A DNA stretch of 9,334 nucleotides from Thermoplasmata archaeon (lineage in GTDB: Archaea > Thermoplasmatota > Thermoplasmata > Thermoplasmatales > Thermoplasmataceae): the NCBI GenBank assembly GCA_021806345.1, contig JAJZXP010000456.1, forward strand, positions 1 to 9,334. Direction: 5' to 3'. A program made the position numbers and the translations under genes. Below the pieces are notes generated by a model. It ran no database searches, was not told the origin of the DNA, and was given only the letters and a program-made list of their open reading frames with translations. Position 1 is the first letter of the stretch. The number at the start of each line of letters is the position of its first letter. This document shows positions 1 to 6,263 of this stretch, piece after piece.

Positions 1-38
1 CATCTCCATTTCAAAAACAATGCTGCTCTAGTCATGGG

Positions 39-68
39 CATCTTAGTTCAAATAGATTGCCTAAGATG
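39..68. repeat. 8-base perfect inverted repeat, 14-base loop
   Basis: CATCTTAG at 39-46 is matched exactly by its reverse complement CTAAGATG at 61-68, leaving 47-60 as the loop. It ends three bases before the GTG that could start the first small ORF (72). It could therefore be an operator, an RNA hairpin over the start, or the relic of a mobile-element end. Nothing else in the window repeats it. Confidence 0.35.
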
Positions 69-71
69 TAA

Positions 72-326
72 GTGGCATCTGGAAAAAATGACCGGAATTC
101 TCAAGCAATTTATAATATGGCGCCGAGGGAGAGATGGTCCCTCACTTTGTTTCAACACGGCCTTACTAGAAATATAACACATGGCAAAAATTTAAAAAAG
201 TATCTATATTTTTATGCTCAAATGCAACCAGGAGAAAAGGAATTCCTAATCGACCACGAGAAAATTACAATTGCTTCAGGTAAGGAGGTTCATTATGGCT
301 CTTACAAATTCGAACGGTTTCAATAG
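72..326 (+). CDS. hypothetical 84-residue basic protein, possibly a gene fragment
   Basis: An 84-residue open frame starts at GTG 72; the next in-frame ATG is at 117. I recognise no family. The product is charged and mixed, with a Tyr-rich patch (KKYLYFYAQ, about 42-50) followed by a stretch of plausible beta-strands (EKEFLIDHEKITIASGKEVHYGSYKFERF, described in two parts: 56-69 and 70-83). In the same frame ATG 66 is followed directly by TAA 69, so the frame may once have continued upstream. The end overlaps the next reading frame: its TAG (324-326) shares a G with a GTG in another frame. A single lost base near 305-325 would fuse it to that frame. It is either a genuine small gene at the head of a short operon or the 5' part of a broken gene. 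Confidence 0.4.
   Translation: MASGKNDRNSQAIYNMAPRERWSLTLFQHGLTRNITHGKNLKKYLYFYAQMQPGEKEFLIDHEKITIASGKEVHYGSYKFERFQ
283..297 (+). promoter_or_regulatory. Shine-Dalgarno-like AGGAGGT before ATG 295
   Basis: AGGAGGT at 283-289 is a near-complete anti-16S match and lies five bases before ATG 295, the strongest such site in the left region. The frame it opens is only 13 codons long (295-336). Either a gene that started here has since been frameshifted, or the motif is coincidental: it also encodes Gly-Lys-Glu-Val in the overlapping 84-residue frame. Confidence 0.3.
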
Positions 327-570
327 TGAATATTGAGTGTCAAGGTAGTAATAATTTCTACGCAGGATTCTTTAACAATAAGCAATACTTATACAGAAAA
401 GGGAAGTCTGGCGATGCTTTTAGTTTCGACTTTGGCGAAGATAGGCCTTCCTTTCACGGAAGTTTGTGATTGAAGATATTTTAGAGTATTATTTTGTTTT
501 AAGAGTCGGTGTTTTCATACCAAGAACGACTATTGAGGTAGTCTTGGATTTTATATTTGCAGGGAGGTAA
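326..570 (+). pseudogene. two overlapping short frames, probable frameshifted gene remnant
   Basis: Two short open pieces are chained here. The first runs 326-469 (47 residues from GTG 326, with aromatic and Asn-rich NNFYAGFFNNKQYLYRKG and FSFDFGEDRPSF). The second runs 466-570 (34 residues from GTG 466, ending ...TIEVVLDFIFAGR), and its GTG overlaps the previous TGA as GTGA. Each piece has protein-like composition but is too short for a typical gene. A single-base loss near 455-465 would read through as ...DRPSFHGKFVIEDILEYY..., and another near 305-325 would join the 84-residue frame upstream, giving one protein of about 165 residues. No family is recognised. Alternatively these are real, translationally coupled microproteins. 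Confidence 0.35.
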
Positions 571-593
571 CTCAATACGGTCTGGCGGTGAAG

Positions 594-662
594 ATGACAG
601 AATACAGGAAACAAAGTGAAGATGTAAGTGATACAGAATCAGAAAAAATAATGAGAAAATAA
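594..662 (+). pseudogene. 22-codon piece, likely original N-terminus of the following membrane protein
   Basis: ATG 594 opens 22 polar codons (MTEYRKQSEDVSDTESEKIM and RK), ending at TAA 660-662. A Shine-Dalgarno-like GGCGGTGA (584-591) sits only two bases before the ATG. Adding one A to the AAAA run at 656-659 would read on as ...IMRKINIWKVFGHF, into the frame of the two-helix membrane protein that follows. That would give one protein of about 100 residues. I infer a one-base deletion or a sequencing undercall. A programmed slip is possible but not supported by a recognisable stimulator. Confidence 0.4.
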
Positions 663-673
663 ACATATGGAAA

Positions 674-898
674 GTGTTTGGTCACTTTATAACTCACCCA
701 CCTGAATGGAGAAATGTTGTCCTATTTTTCACAAGGCCGAAAACACTTGGGGTAGTTTTATTTATTTTATTGATACTTGTTAATGTTGTCTATTTTTTGG
801 TCGACAACACCATCCCCACTCTGATTATTGCCGATGCAGAGTTTGCTGTAGCTTCCATAGTTTTAGTTGGAGTGGTTCAAAAGAATTCTTACAGGTGA
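674..898 (+). CDS. small membrane protein with two predicted transmembrane helices
   Basis: Reading from GTG 674 gives 74 residues. There is a short amphipathic start (FGHFITHPPEWRNVVLFF), then two hydrophobic segments: about 25-43 (LGVVLFILLILVNVVYFLV) and about 49-67 (LIIADAEFAVASIVLVGVV). A Lys/Asn/Arg tail follows. It is probably a cytoplasmic-membrane protein; no family is recognised. GTG 674 has no good ribosome site. The frame is open back to 632, and a one-base correction near 657 would join it to ATG 594, so the true protein is probably about 100 residues. Its TGA (896-898) overlaps a GTG and lies just before the small CxxC gene, suggesting co-transcription and coupled translation. 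Confidence 0.5.
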   Translation: MFGHFITHPPEWRNVVLFFTRPKTLGVVLFILLILVNVVYFLVDNTIPTLIIADAEFAVASIVLVGVVQKNSYR

Positions 899-903
899 TA
901 GAA

Positions 904-1107
904 ATGAAAGTATACAGATGTAAAATTTGTGGCTCCACAAAAAGCAGGAAAAATGGATATTTTAGAGTACCAGATTATGGTCGAAAGAGATCTTCCACCC
1001 AATTGGAGGATCCAAGGAAACTGAGAATAATGCTTCACATCGCAGCACCTCATCTGCAGGAGGGAGATAGCGTACCCCAGAATGATATTGAAATCATTGA
1101 ACTCTGA
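904..1107 (+). CDS. 67-residue hypothetical protein with one CxxC knuckle
   Basis: I chose ATG 904 because AGGTGAT (893-899) lies four bases before it and is a good Shine-Dalgarno match. GTG 895 in the same frame would add three residues. The N-terminus VYRCKICGSTKSRKNGYFRV carries Cys6 and Cys9 in a typical zinc-ribbon half followed by a basic stretch. No second Cys pair follows; His46 and His50 are the only other obvious ligands, so metal binding is uncertain. The C-terminal third is acidic (DIEIIEL). It directly follows the small membrane protein and is followed by a T-run, so it is probably the last gene of the short rightward operon. Function unknown; DNA or RNA binding would be the usual guess for a CxxC basic protein. 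Confidence 0.55.
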   Translation: MKVYRCKICGSTKSRKNGYFRVPDYGRKRSSTQLEDPRKLRIMLHIAAPHLQEGDSVPQNDIEIIEL

Positions 1108-1120
1108 TAATTTTTTATAT
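1108..1120 (+). terminator. T-run terminator after the left-hand operon
   Basis: A run of six T (1111-1116) within an A+T-rich stretch begins four bases after the TGA of the CxxC gene. Archaeal RNA polymerase terminates on such T-runs without a hairpin. The same bases (TTTTTTATATAA) could act as a TATA box, but no substantial ORF follows on the plus strand. Confidence 0.45.
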
Positions 1121-1291
1121 AATTATGAAAAGATTGAAACTATTTTTGACATATTGCAATGATTTGAGTCGTGAATCTTAGTAAGTTATGGGACAGATAT
1201 TGCTACCATTTTGAAGCAAAGAATCAAGCTCTTCTTGAGCACTTTACACTCATCATGTTGTTAAATGCCCAATAATTGCATTATTCAACTA
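1121..1291. other. intergenic between converging genes, no gene seen
   Basis: This stretch separates the rightward small operon from the 3' end of the leftward surface-protein gene. The longest plus-strand frame starting with ATG (1124) is 18 codons and has no other support. TCAAG/CTTGA (1227-1241) forms a five-base stem, which is weak. No clear T-run terminates the leftward gene. Confidence 0.4.
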
Positions 1292-4243
1292 TCATTTGAC
1301 CCTAATTCTTTTCCGATAGAATATAAGCCCCAGAACGATCACAACTCCGATTGCACTTGCAACGCTCAGATAAAAGTAAGGATCTTCAAAATTCGTAAGT
1401 CCCTTATTTTGAGGGTAGACATTTATTGTCACATTATAGAAGCTACTTTCCCCAAAAGAGTTTGTAGCTCTCAGGGTCAATGTGTAGTTTCCAGCGGAAT
1501 TGAAAATATACGTGTTACCTTCAATTCTGGAACCATTTATCTCCCAAGTCATATTTCCACCAGCATTTTCCCAATTTATTTCAGCAGTGAACGTCACACT
1601 CTTTCCAGTATATACTGTTGTGGGGTTTATGTGAATAGATGAGATGACAGGGAGAGGAAAAGGATTAACTGTGGTGGTGATATTAAGCTCTCTCGTTGTA
1701 TACTTGTTTGAGACTACTATTGTAATGTAATAAGTTCCTACAGAATAGTAGGTATAATTAAATTGAGTTGTATTACTAATATCAGTAGAGTTGTCCAAAA
1801 TCCATTCGACTGTTCCAGGCAGTCCTTGCCAGTTTATATTTAATGAATAAGTGACAGGCGTGCCTTCTCGTGTTACACTCGAATAGCTAACACCAAAAGA
1901 AGGGACTGGCACTATAACTCTCTCCACAAAACTGTCTTCACTAATCCCATTTCCGTTGATAGCAACTAGGGTGACAGTATAGTTACCTGCAGTCTTGAAA
2001 GTATAGTTGTATCCATAATATCCACCACTGGCCATTTGTCCATTAACATAAACACTGTAGTTGGTGGCATCGTTAATGTACGCCAAGAAGTTAGTGCTAG
2101 AACCCACTGAAATTGGATTCACCCAGGCGTAAAATGAAAGTATTTGAGGAAGATTGGTGGAATTCTGGATGTAATGATCAATGGTCTCGATTTGCCAAAA
2201 GTAATTGCTATTAACAAAAGAGCCCGTAAAATTATAGGTCATGTTTCCAGATGATCCAGAAACAAGTTCAGACGAAATCTCGGAACCATTGTAAAATAAC
2301 GAGATTTTGGATATATCAACAAAAGACTGATAACTAAGGGTTAGTCGACTGATTCCATCGGACAAGTTTACACTTTGGTTCAACCTTATTGGAAGTACAT
2401 ATTCGACATGCAAATTTTTCGATTCAATCAAAGCGGTTCCGTGAAATATCTGAATAATGGGTTGGTAATTACCGGTCTTCAAATAGGAATGAACGAATGT
2501 GTAATTGCCCAATCTTTGCATTCCAGCGAAGCTACCGTCCCCATAAGCAATTCTTACAGAATCATTGATTCCTGAAATATTCGCATCACTTGTGATGTTG
2601 AATTGGACTTTCTCTTTGGGGTTAACATCAAATTCAGTGGTGGTACCATTGTAAGGAATACTCAAAACAGTTACTTTGGGTAAATTGTAACTACCGTTGG
2701 TCAACCCCCCAAGGCCACCAAGTGGTACATTGGTGATTGTTATCTTCGGGGTGAAATTACCTATAATACCATATGAATGATTTGCCAAAATAGTTGTTGA
2801 AGTTGTGAGGTTGGTTGAATCAATAGATCCATCTTCCCAGTTTACAGTTAACATTGCTCTTTCTCCTGATATTATTTCTGAGACATTCACAGTAAAGGTT
2901 AAGTTCTCACCCAGGTAGACGGTCTGGGATGAGACATAGCTATCAATTAGAGATGGATAATAATTAACTAGTTCTGATGAAAAACAATATATAAAATAAG
3001 TAGAAGTGCCATTAATAATTACTTGATGACCGCTAAAATTGTTGTATTCTTTTGGCGAATTCACGATTTTTCCGTTTATATAGAAATTATTAACTGGAGA
3101 ACTTATGTTGTATGCACTGTCCAGAATATCCGATATGGAATAAGTCAGGGTCGAATTCCACTGTTTGCCATCCATTTTGGCGCCATTCAGTGCACCATTA
3201 GGGGACGTTAGTTTGAACTCTATGGTTGCATTGAACCAATTTTGGTTCTCAGAGATAGTATCGTTTGCTAATACTCCAGAATACGTAGAGTTTCCTTCTG
3301 TAACTACATTGCTAAGGTTGTAATTGATTTCAAAGCTTGTTACATTAGGATCACCAACAACGTTTTGGAATTGTCCTGATGTGTAACTACTTGAATACAA
3401 GAAAAGTGAATTACTCTCCATTTGATTTGATATGGTACCGTTTATGTTTGTGGATACTGCATAGGTAGAATAGTAATTGAATGAAGAAGCCAAAGCGTTT
3501 GAAGGTATATGAATTGGGAAACCTGCTGTAGTACCAGAATAAGTCCATCCATGTATTCCCTCTACAGGCCCGCCAATGACTCCAATTAAAGAGACAGTAG
3601 ACAAATCATTCGGATTCTGTATTCCATAATTCGTGGCTGGTGTTACAGTAACATTGATTCCCACATCGTAGATTCCAGATTTTACGGTCGGGTACCAGTA
3701 AGGTGAAAATTGATAGATTTCGCTATTGCCAGTATAGGTGGTGTTTACAACCTGGCTGTCTATGTGGGATGCAGCGATATCAAGAGTAGTTGTATTCCTC
3801 AAAGTAAAATTGGTGTATATTGTACCGATATTTGCTTGGCCTGCGCTGTTTATACCAGCATTGAATTCTAATACAAATTGACCCGGTGCAGGGTCTCCAG
3901 TTCCTGCCCCATCTCCTATACCTGTACCTGCCCAGTACTGATAGTTACCCAAATTATAAGTGTATGAAACTTGAGAAGGGCTACCATTATTAATTGTCAC
4001 ACCATTAAATGCCCATGTATTTGGATATGGATTCTCCACAGCTGAGATGTTAACAACACCAGATTGAACTATACCAGATGAAAAATATGAAGAAGATGTT
4101 GCGTTTAAATAAGACACACTTGTTGAATGAGAGGGTGGAATCCCGGTAGCCCCACTGTTTCCAGAAAATACAGTTATTCCCACTACAGAAGTAACCAATA
4201 TTATGGCTACAAATACGTTTACACTTCTTCGTTGCAAAAGCAC
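1292..4243 (-). CDS. large secreted, membrane-anchored glycoprotein with PKD-like repeats
   Basis: This 983-residue protein has a positively charged N-terminus (LLQRRS) and a hydrophobic signal segment at about 8-26. A single C-terminal membrane helix spans about 957-976, followed by a basic KRIRVK tail, so the bulk lies outside the cell. Residues 40-430 are Asn/Ser/Thr/Tyr/Gly-rich with no family I can name. Residues about 440-943 hold roughly five PKD/Ig-like beta-sandwich repeats (about 440-505, 540-600, 700-775, 785-860 and 870-943). They carry the usual W.DGS, YGDGS, HSY and GNYT(L/V)T(L/V) strand motifs. By hand I count about 45 N-x-S/T glycosylation sites and only one Cys (420). The start is GTG 4243, 24-25 bases from the centre of a TATA box, so the mRNA is probably leaderless. 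It is likely a cell-envelope or adhesion protein of a wall-less acidophile. No protease or other catalytic motif was seen. It is intact and divergent from the recombinase gene. Confidence 0.85.
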   Translation of the reverse strand: MLLQRRSVNVFVAIILVTSVVGITVFSGNSGATGIPPSHSTSVSYLNATSSSYFSSGIVQSGVVNISAVENPYPNTWAFNGVTINNGSPSQVSYTYNLGNYQYWAGTGIGDGAGTGDPAPGQFVLEFNAGINSAGQANIGTIYTNFTLRNTTTLDIAASHIDSQVVNTTYTGNSEIYQFSPYWYPTVKSGIYDVGINVTVTPATNYGIQNPNDLSTVSLIGVIGGPVEGIHGWTYSGTTAGFPIHIPSNALASSFNYYSTYAVSTNINGTISNQMESNSLFLYSSSYTSGQFQNVVGDPNVTSFEINYNLSNVVTEGNSTYSGVLANDTISENQNWFNATIEFKLTSPNGALNGAKMDGKQWNSTLTYSISDILDSAYNISSPVNNFYINGKIVNSPKEYNNFSGHQVIINGTSTYFIYCFSSELVNYYPSLIDSYVSSQTVYLGENLTFTVNVSEIISGERAMLTVNWEDGSIDSTNLTTSTTILANHSYGIIGNFTPKITITNVPLGGLGGLTNGSYNLPKVTVLSIPYNGTTTEFDVNPKEKVQFNITSDANISGINDSVRIAYGDGSFAGMQRLGNYTFVHSYLKTGNYQPIIQIFHGTALIESKNLHVEYVLPIRLNQSVNLSDGISRLTLSYQSFVDISKISLFYNGSEISSELVSGSSGNMTYNFTGSFVNSNYFWQIETIDHYIQNSTNLPQILSFYAWVNPISVGSSTNFLAYINDATNYSVYVNGQMASGGYYGYNYTFKTAGNYTVTLVAINGNGISEDSFVERVIVPVPSFGVSYSSVTREGTPVTYSLNINWQGLPGTVEWILDNSTDISNTTQFNYTYYSVGTYYITIVVSNKYTTRELNITTTVNPFPLPVISSIHINPTTVYTGKSVTFTAEINWENAGGNMTWEINGSRIEGNTYIFNSAGNYTLTLRATNSFGESSFYNVTINVYPQNKGLTNFEDPYFYLSVASAIGVVIVLGLIFYRKRIRVK

Positions 4244-4263
4244 AAGATATCAAGTTAACACTA

Positions 4264-4271
4264 CATATAAA
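4264..4271 (-). promoter_or_regulatory. TATA box of the surface-protein gene
   Basis: On the minus strand the bases read TTTATATG, centred about 24.5 bases upstream of GTG 4243. This is the archaeal spacing for transcription starting at the start codon itself. It supports GTG 4243 over the in-frame TTG two codons later. Confidence 0.55.
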
Positions 4272-4287
4272 TTATTTGCCAAATAAT
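4271..4287. promoter_or_regulatory. perfect 7-base inverted repeat abutting the TATA box, candidate operator
   Basis: ATTATTT (4271-4277), spacer GCC, AAATAAT (4281-4287): a 17-base dyad with perfect arms. It sits directly on the upstream edge of the surface-protein TATA box, where the TFB recognition element belongs. A dimeric regulator bound here would block TFB/TBP. The A+T-rich background makes chance symmetry possible. Confidence 0.35.
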
Positions 4288-4372
4288 ATAAGCCATCACG
4301 AAAGATAATATATCAAGTAAGCTGGATACACCCACTTATAACTATCACATCAATTTGTTTCATCGAGGGACA

Positions 4373-4381
4373 TGTTAAATG
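4373..4381 (+). promoter_or_regulatory. candidate TATA box of the recombinase gene
   Basis: GTTAAATG within 4373-4381 is centred about 25 bases before ATG 4402, the leaderless spacing seen at the other promoters here. The match to the TATA consensus is only fair. A G-rich stretch (4386-4392, GTGGGGA) might instead serve as a weak ribosome site. Confidence 0.35.
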
Positions 4382-4401
4382 CAAAGTGGGGATAGTAAAT
4401 T

Positions 4402-5643
4402 ATGAAGAAATCAAGGAGCAGAGAGCTTTTGCAAGATGACCTGGTAAGAAGGTGGTTTGAAAACTTGCAAGCTCGATCTACAATCTCTGCCGATATCAGA
4501 CTCAAGACCCTTGCCCTATATTGTAAAGATAATAATGTGAGTCCAAGAGATATCCTCAAACAGGCTCAGGATACGACTTTGAAACACAATTTTGAGGATT
4601 ATGTGAGGTCGCTGGAAAGAAATGGTAAAGCAGGCTCATACATAGTGAAATTCAAGTTTGTTCTGAAATCCTGGCCGGATTACAACGACATAGAGTACAG
4701 ATTGAAGATTAACATCAGAGGTGAACACGAGACTCCAACAACCATGAACGAAAGAATTCCATTGAAAGAAGAACTGACCAAGATTCTGATGTTTGCCGAT
4801 TCAAGGACAAAAGTATCAATTTCTATAATGGCATTTTCGGGCTGCAGACCGGAAACTCTTGGGAATTATCTGGGCAGTGATGGACTCACTCTTTCTGATT
4901 TAGACGACCTTGATATCGATAACCTGAAGTTCACAAGGACCCCATCCAAGATGGTCGTAAGAAGTAGCTTGAGTAAGGCCAAGCACCAGTATTTCACCTT
5001 CTTGTCTGCAGAAGCCCAAAAAAACATTGAAACCTACCTCAAAGAGAGGAGAAACCAAAATGAAGAGCTGACAATGAAATCACCTCTTATTCAGTTAGAC
5101 CTGCGTAAGCAGTTCAATTATCAAGGCAAGAAGAATGAAGATCGCCTCAAAGACAGAAAGTCCGGAAACAAATTTCTCCGAACAATGCTCATAACACGCA
5201 GAATCAAGGAGGCCATAAGAAAGGCAGGATATGATTTCAGGCCATATGTTCTCAGGGCATACTTCATCACTGCACTTGACAACGCGGAAAATAAGATGCT
5301 TATTTCACACAATTGGAGATTGTTCTTCGAGGGCCATAAGGGAGACATTTCCGCAAGATACAGTGTCAACAAGGGCAGGCTTCCTGATGATATGCTGGAA
5401 GACATGAGAGCGGCATTCAAGCGATGTTTGCCTTTGATGTCGACTGAGAACGTTGTGCTCAAAGACATCTCAGAGAATGACGAACGGAACAATTTGATGA
5501 ATGTGATACTCAAACAGGATGGTGGGAAACAGTTTTACAAACTCTTTGTGCAATTTGTGCAGTCAAGTCCGGAGGCATATCGTTTCTTTCAACAAGTTGG
5601 TGAGCAAGAATTGGAGAAGAGAGATAAATTTCACTCCCAATGA
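4402..5643 (+). CDS. archaeal tyrosine recombinase/integrase
   Basis: This 413-residue recombinase cuts and rejoins DNA through a covalent phosphotyrosine intermediate. Residues about 10-110 form a helical core-binding domain, and about 120-325 the catalytic domain. All expected active-site positions are visible: Arg149 in SGCRPETL; a Lys in SLSKAKHQYF (192 or 194) on the beta-hairpin; YVLR with Arg285 (Tyr replacing the more usual His of HxxR); His312 in GHKGDI; and the nucleophile Tyr320 in ARYSVNKG. The GHKGDI...Y...NKG arrangement is typical of integrases from Thermoplasmatales and methanogens. About 90 residues follow the tyrosine, more than in phage integrases: a helix (DMLEDMRAAFKRCL) and a second helical tail (about 362-410) that could mediate contacts between protomers. 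It diverges from the surface-protein gene and lies upstream of the HTH gene in the same orientation. The gene looks complete, so the element could still be mobile. Confidence 0.9.
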   Translation: MKKSRSRELLQDDLVRRWFENLQARSTISADIRLKTLALYCKDNNVSPRDILKQAQDTTLKHNFEDYVRSLERNGKAGSYIVKFKFVLKSWPDYNDIEYRLKINIRGEHETPTTMNERIPLKEELTKILMFADSRTKVSISIMAFSGCRPETLGNYLGSDGLTLSDLDDLDIDNLKFTRTPSKMVVRSSLSKAKHQYFTFLSAEAQKNIETYLKERRNQNEELTMKSPLIQLDLRKQFNYQGKKNEDRLKDRKSGNKFLRTMLITRRIKEAIRKAGYDFRPYVLRAYFITALDNAENKMLISHNWRLFFEGHKGDISARYSVNKGRLPDDMLEDMRAAFKRCLPLMSTENVVLKDISENDERNNLMNVILKQDGGKQFYKLFVQFVQSSPEAYRFFQQVGEQELEKRDKFHSQ

Positions 5644-5716
5644 TCATTGATCTATCACATTACATTTCCCACTTCTTGATTGGATTACATAAATATTCAC
5701 ATTTATTGAAGTATAT
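5644..5716. promoter_or_regulatory. recombinase-HTH intergenic region with short repeats and TATA box
   Basis: CATAAATA (5688-5695) is centred about 25.5 bases before ATG 5717, an archaeal TATA box at leaderless spacing. Short motifs recur here: TCACATT at 5655-5661 and 5697-5703, and ATTACAT twice. CTATCACAT (5652-5660) also occurs upstream of the recombinase (4342-4350). AATGATCATT (5639-5648) is a 10-base palindrome over the recombinase stop. Confidence 0.5.
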
Positions 5717-6172
5717 ATGGATAAGTTTAAAATCCCGCCCAAAAGACTAGAGGAGCTAGATGAAGTGTTTGATGATGGGTGGGCTTTTGACCTTTATCCA
5801 GAAAGCCGCCCTCGTTTCCTTGCAATTCGCATGGTAGGGGAAGGCTACAGTACGCGTGAGGTTTCTATAGAAGTGGGATGCAGCCCTAGAACCGTTGCTA
5901 ACTGGGTTAAGAAATTCATAGAGGAAGGTATGGGGGCAATCTATCTTATGGGACCTAAGCAAGGTGGTTACCTTTCCCATATTACTGAACTGATTGAAGA
6001 GCAGGTCATCAAGGACCTAAAAAAGTTACCTTCTGAATTTGGGTTAACATATAATACTTGGACCGGAAATGCCTTTAAACTCTATCTAAAGAAGAGTTAT
6101 GATATCGAATTGGGTGTGAGGCAGTGCCAAAATATTTTACATAGACTTCAGAAAACTGGTGCGGTCAGGTGA
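5717..6172 (+). CDS. stand-alone IS630-type helix-turn-helix protein
   Basis: This 151-residue DNA-binding protein corresponds to the N-terminal part of IS630/mariner-type transposases. Residues about 32-68 form a helix-turn-helix (RPRFLAIRMV, then STREVSIEVGCSPRTVANWVKKF with a clear recognition helix). Residues about 86-148 form a second winged-helix domain (ELIEEQVIKDLKKLPSEFG ... VRQCQNILHRLQKTGAV). An IS630 transposase would continue into a DDE nuclease of about 180 residues. Here the frame stops just after the second DNA-binding domain, and no DDE remnant is visible downstream. A good TATA box lies at leaderless spacing. I infer either a domesticated regulator or a truncated transposase that is still expressed. 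Clean ending at a domain boundary and an intact promoter favour the former. It cannot catalyse transposition by itself. Confidence 0.7.
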   Translation: MDKFKIPPKRLEELDEVFDDGWAFDLYPESRPRFLAIRMVGEGYSTREVSIEVGCSPRTVANWVKKFIEEGMGAIYLMGPKQGGYLSHITELIEEQVIKDLKKLPSEFGLTYNTWTGNAFKLYLKKSYDIELGVRQCQNILHRLQKTGAVR

Positions 6173-6263
6173 ACTGTGGGTTTTCAAACTGATTTTTATG
6201 CGCAGCGCTATTTCGCTCAGTCACATGTTCTTTTAAATCCTATTGTGGATTTTACAATGTGCA
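6173..6263. promoter_or_regulatory. intergenic with TATA-like TTTTAAAT
   Basis: TTTTAAAT (6231-6238) is centred about 29 bases before ATG 6264, consistent with a TATA box and a leader of only a few bases. A T5 stretch at 6192-6196 after the HTH stop may weakly terminate the preceding transcript. No IS630-like terminal repeat is evident. Confidence 0.4.

Noticed and set aside
1..177. A 58-codon frame open from the left edge (HLHFKNNAALVMGILVQIDC at its start)
   Set aside because: It competes with the 84-residue frame, has Trp/Cys/Arg-rich composition and no visible start in the window; no basis to call it.
1227..1241. TCAAG-CTCTT-CTTGA hairpin in the intergenic region, considered as a terminator
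   Set aside because: The stem has only five pairs and no T-run follows in either direction.
1265..1642. A 125-codon plus-strand frame inside the 3' part of the glycoprotein gene
   Set aside because: It lies antisense to the intact 983-residue gene, is Cys/Ile-rich as expected of an antisense reading, and has no promoter or ribosome site.
4050..4253. A 67-codon minus-strand frame overlapping the glycoprotein start
   Set aside because: It is rich in Cys, Phe and Ile, lies out of frame with a clear signal peptide, and the TATA spacing supports GTG 4243 instead.
4260..4401. Search for a tRNA 3' end as an attachment site beside the recombinase
   Set aside because: No T-arm-like GGTTCGA block or cloverleaf pairing was found here, nor in 5640-5716.
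4350..4559. A 69-codon minus-strand frame over the recombinase start
   Set aside because: It covers the start of a confident gene and its promoter, and has no start signals of its own.
5121..5513. A 130-codon minus-strand frame within the recombinase
   Set aside because: It is antisense to the catalytic domain whose motifs are all present; the Ser/Leu-rich composition is typical of a shadow frame.
5639..5648. AATGATCATT palindrome at the recombinase stop, considered as an operator or att core
   Set aside because: It overlaps the stop codon, is built around the common TGATCA hexamer and has no partner elsewhere in the window.
6204..6217. AGCG/CGCT stem before the 125-residue gene
   Set aside because: Four pairs only, which is expected by chance, and too far from the IS630-like gene to be a terminal repeat.
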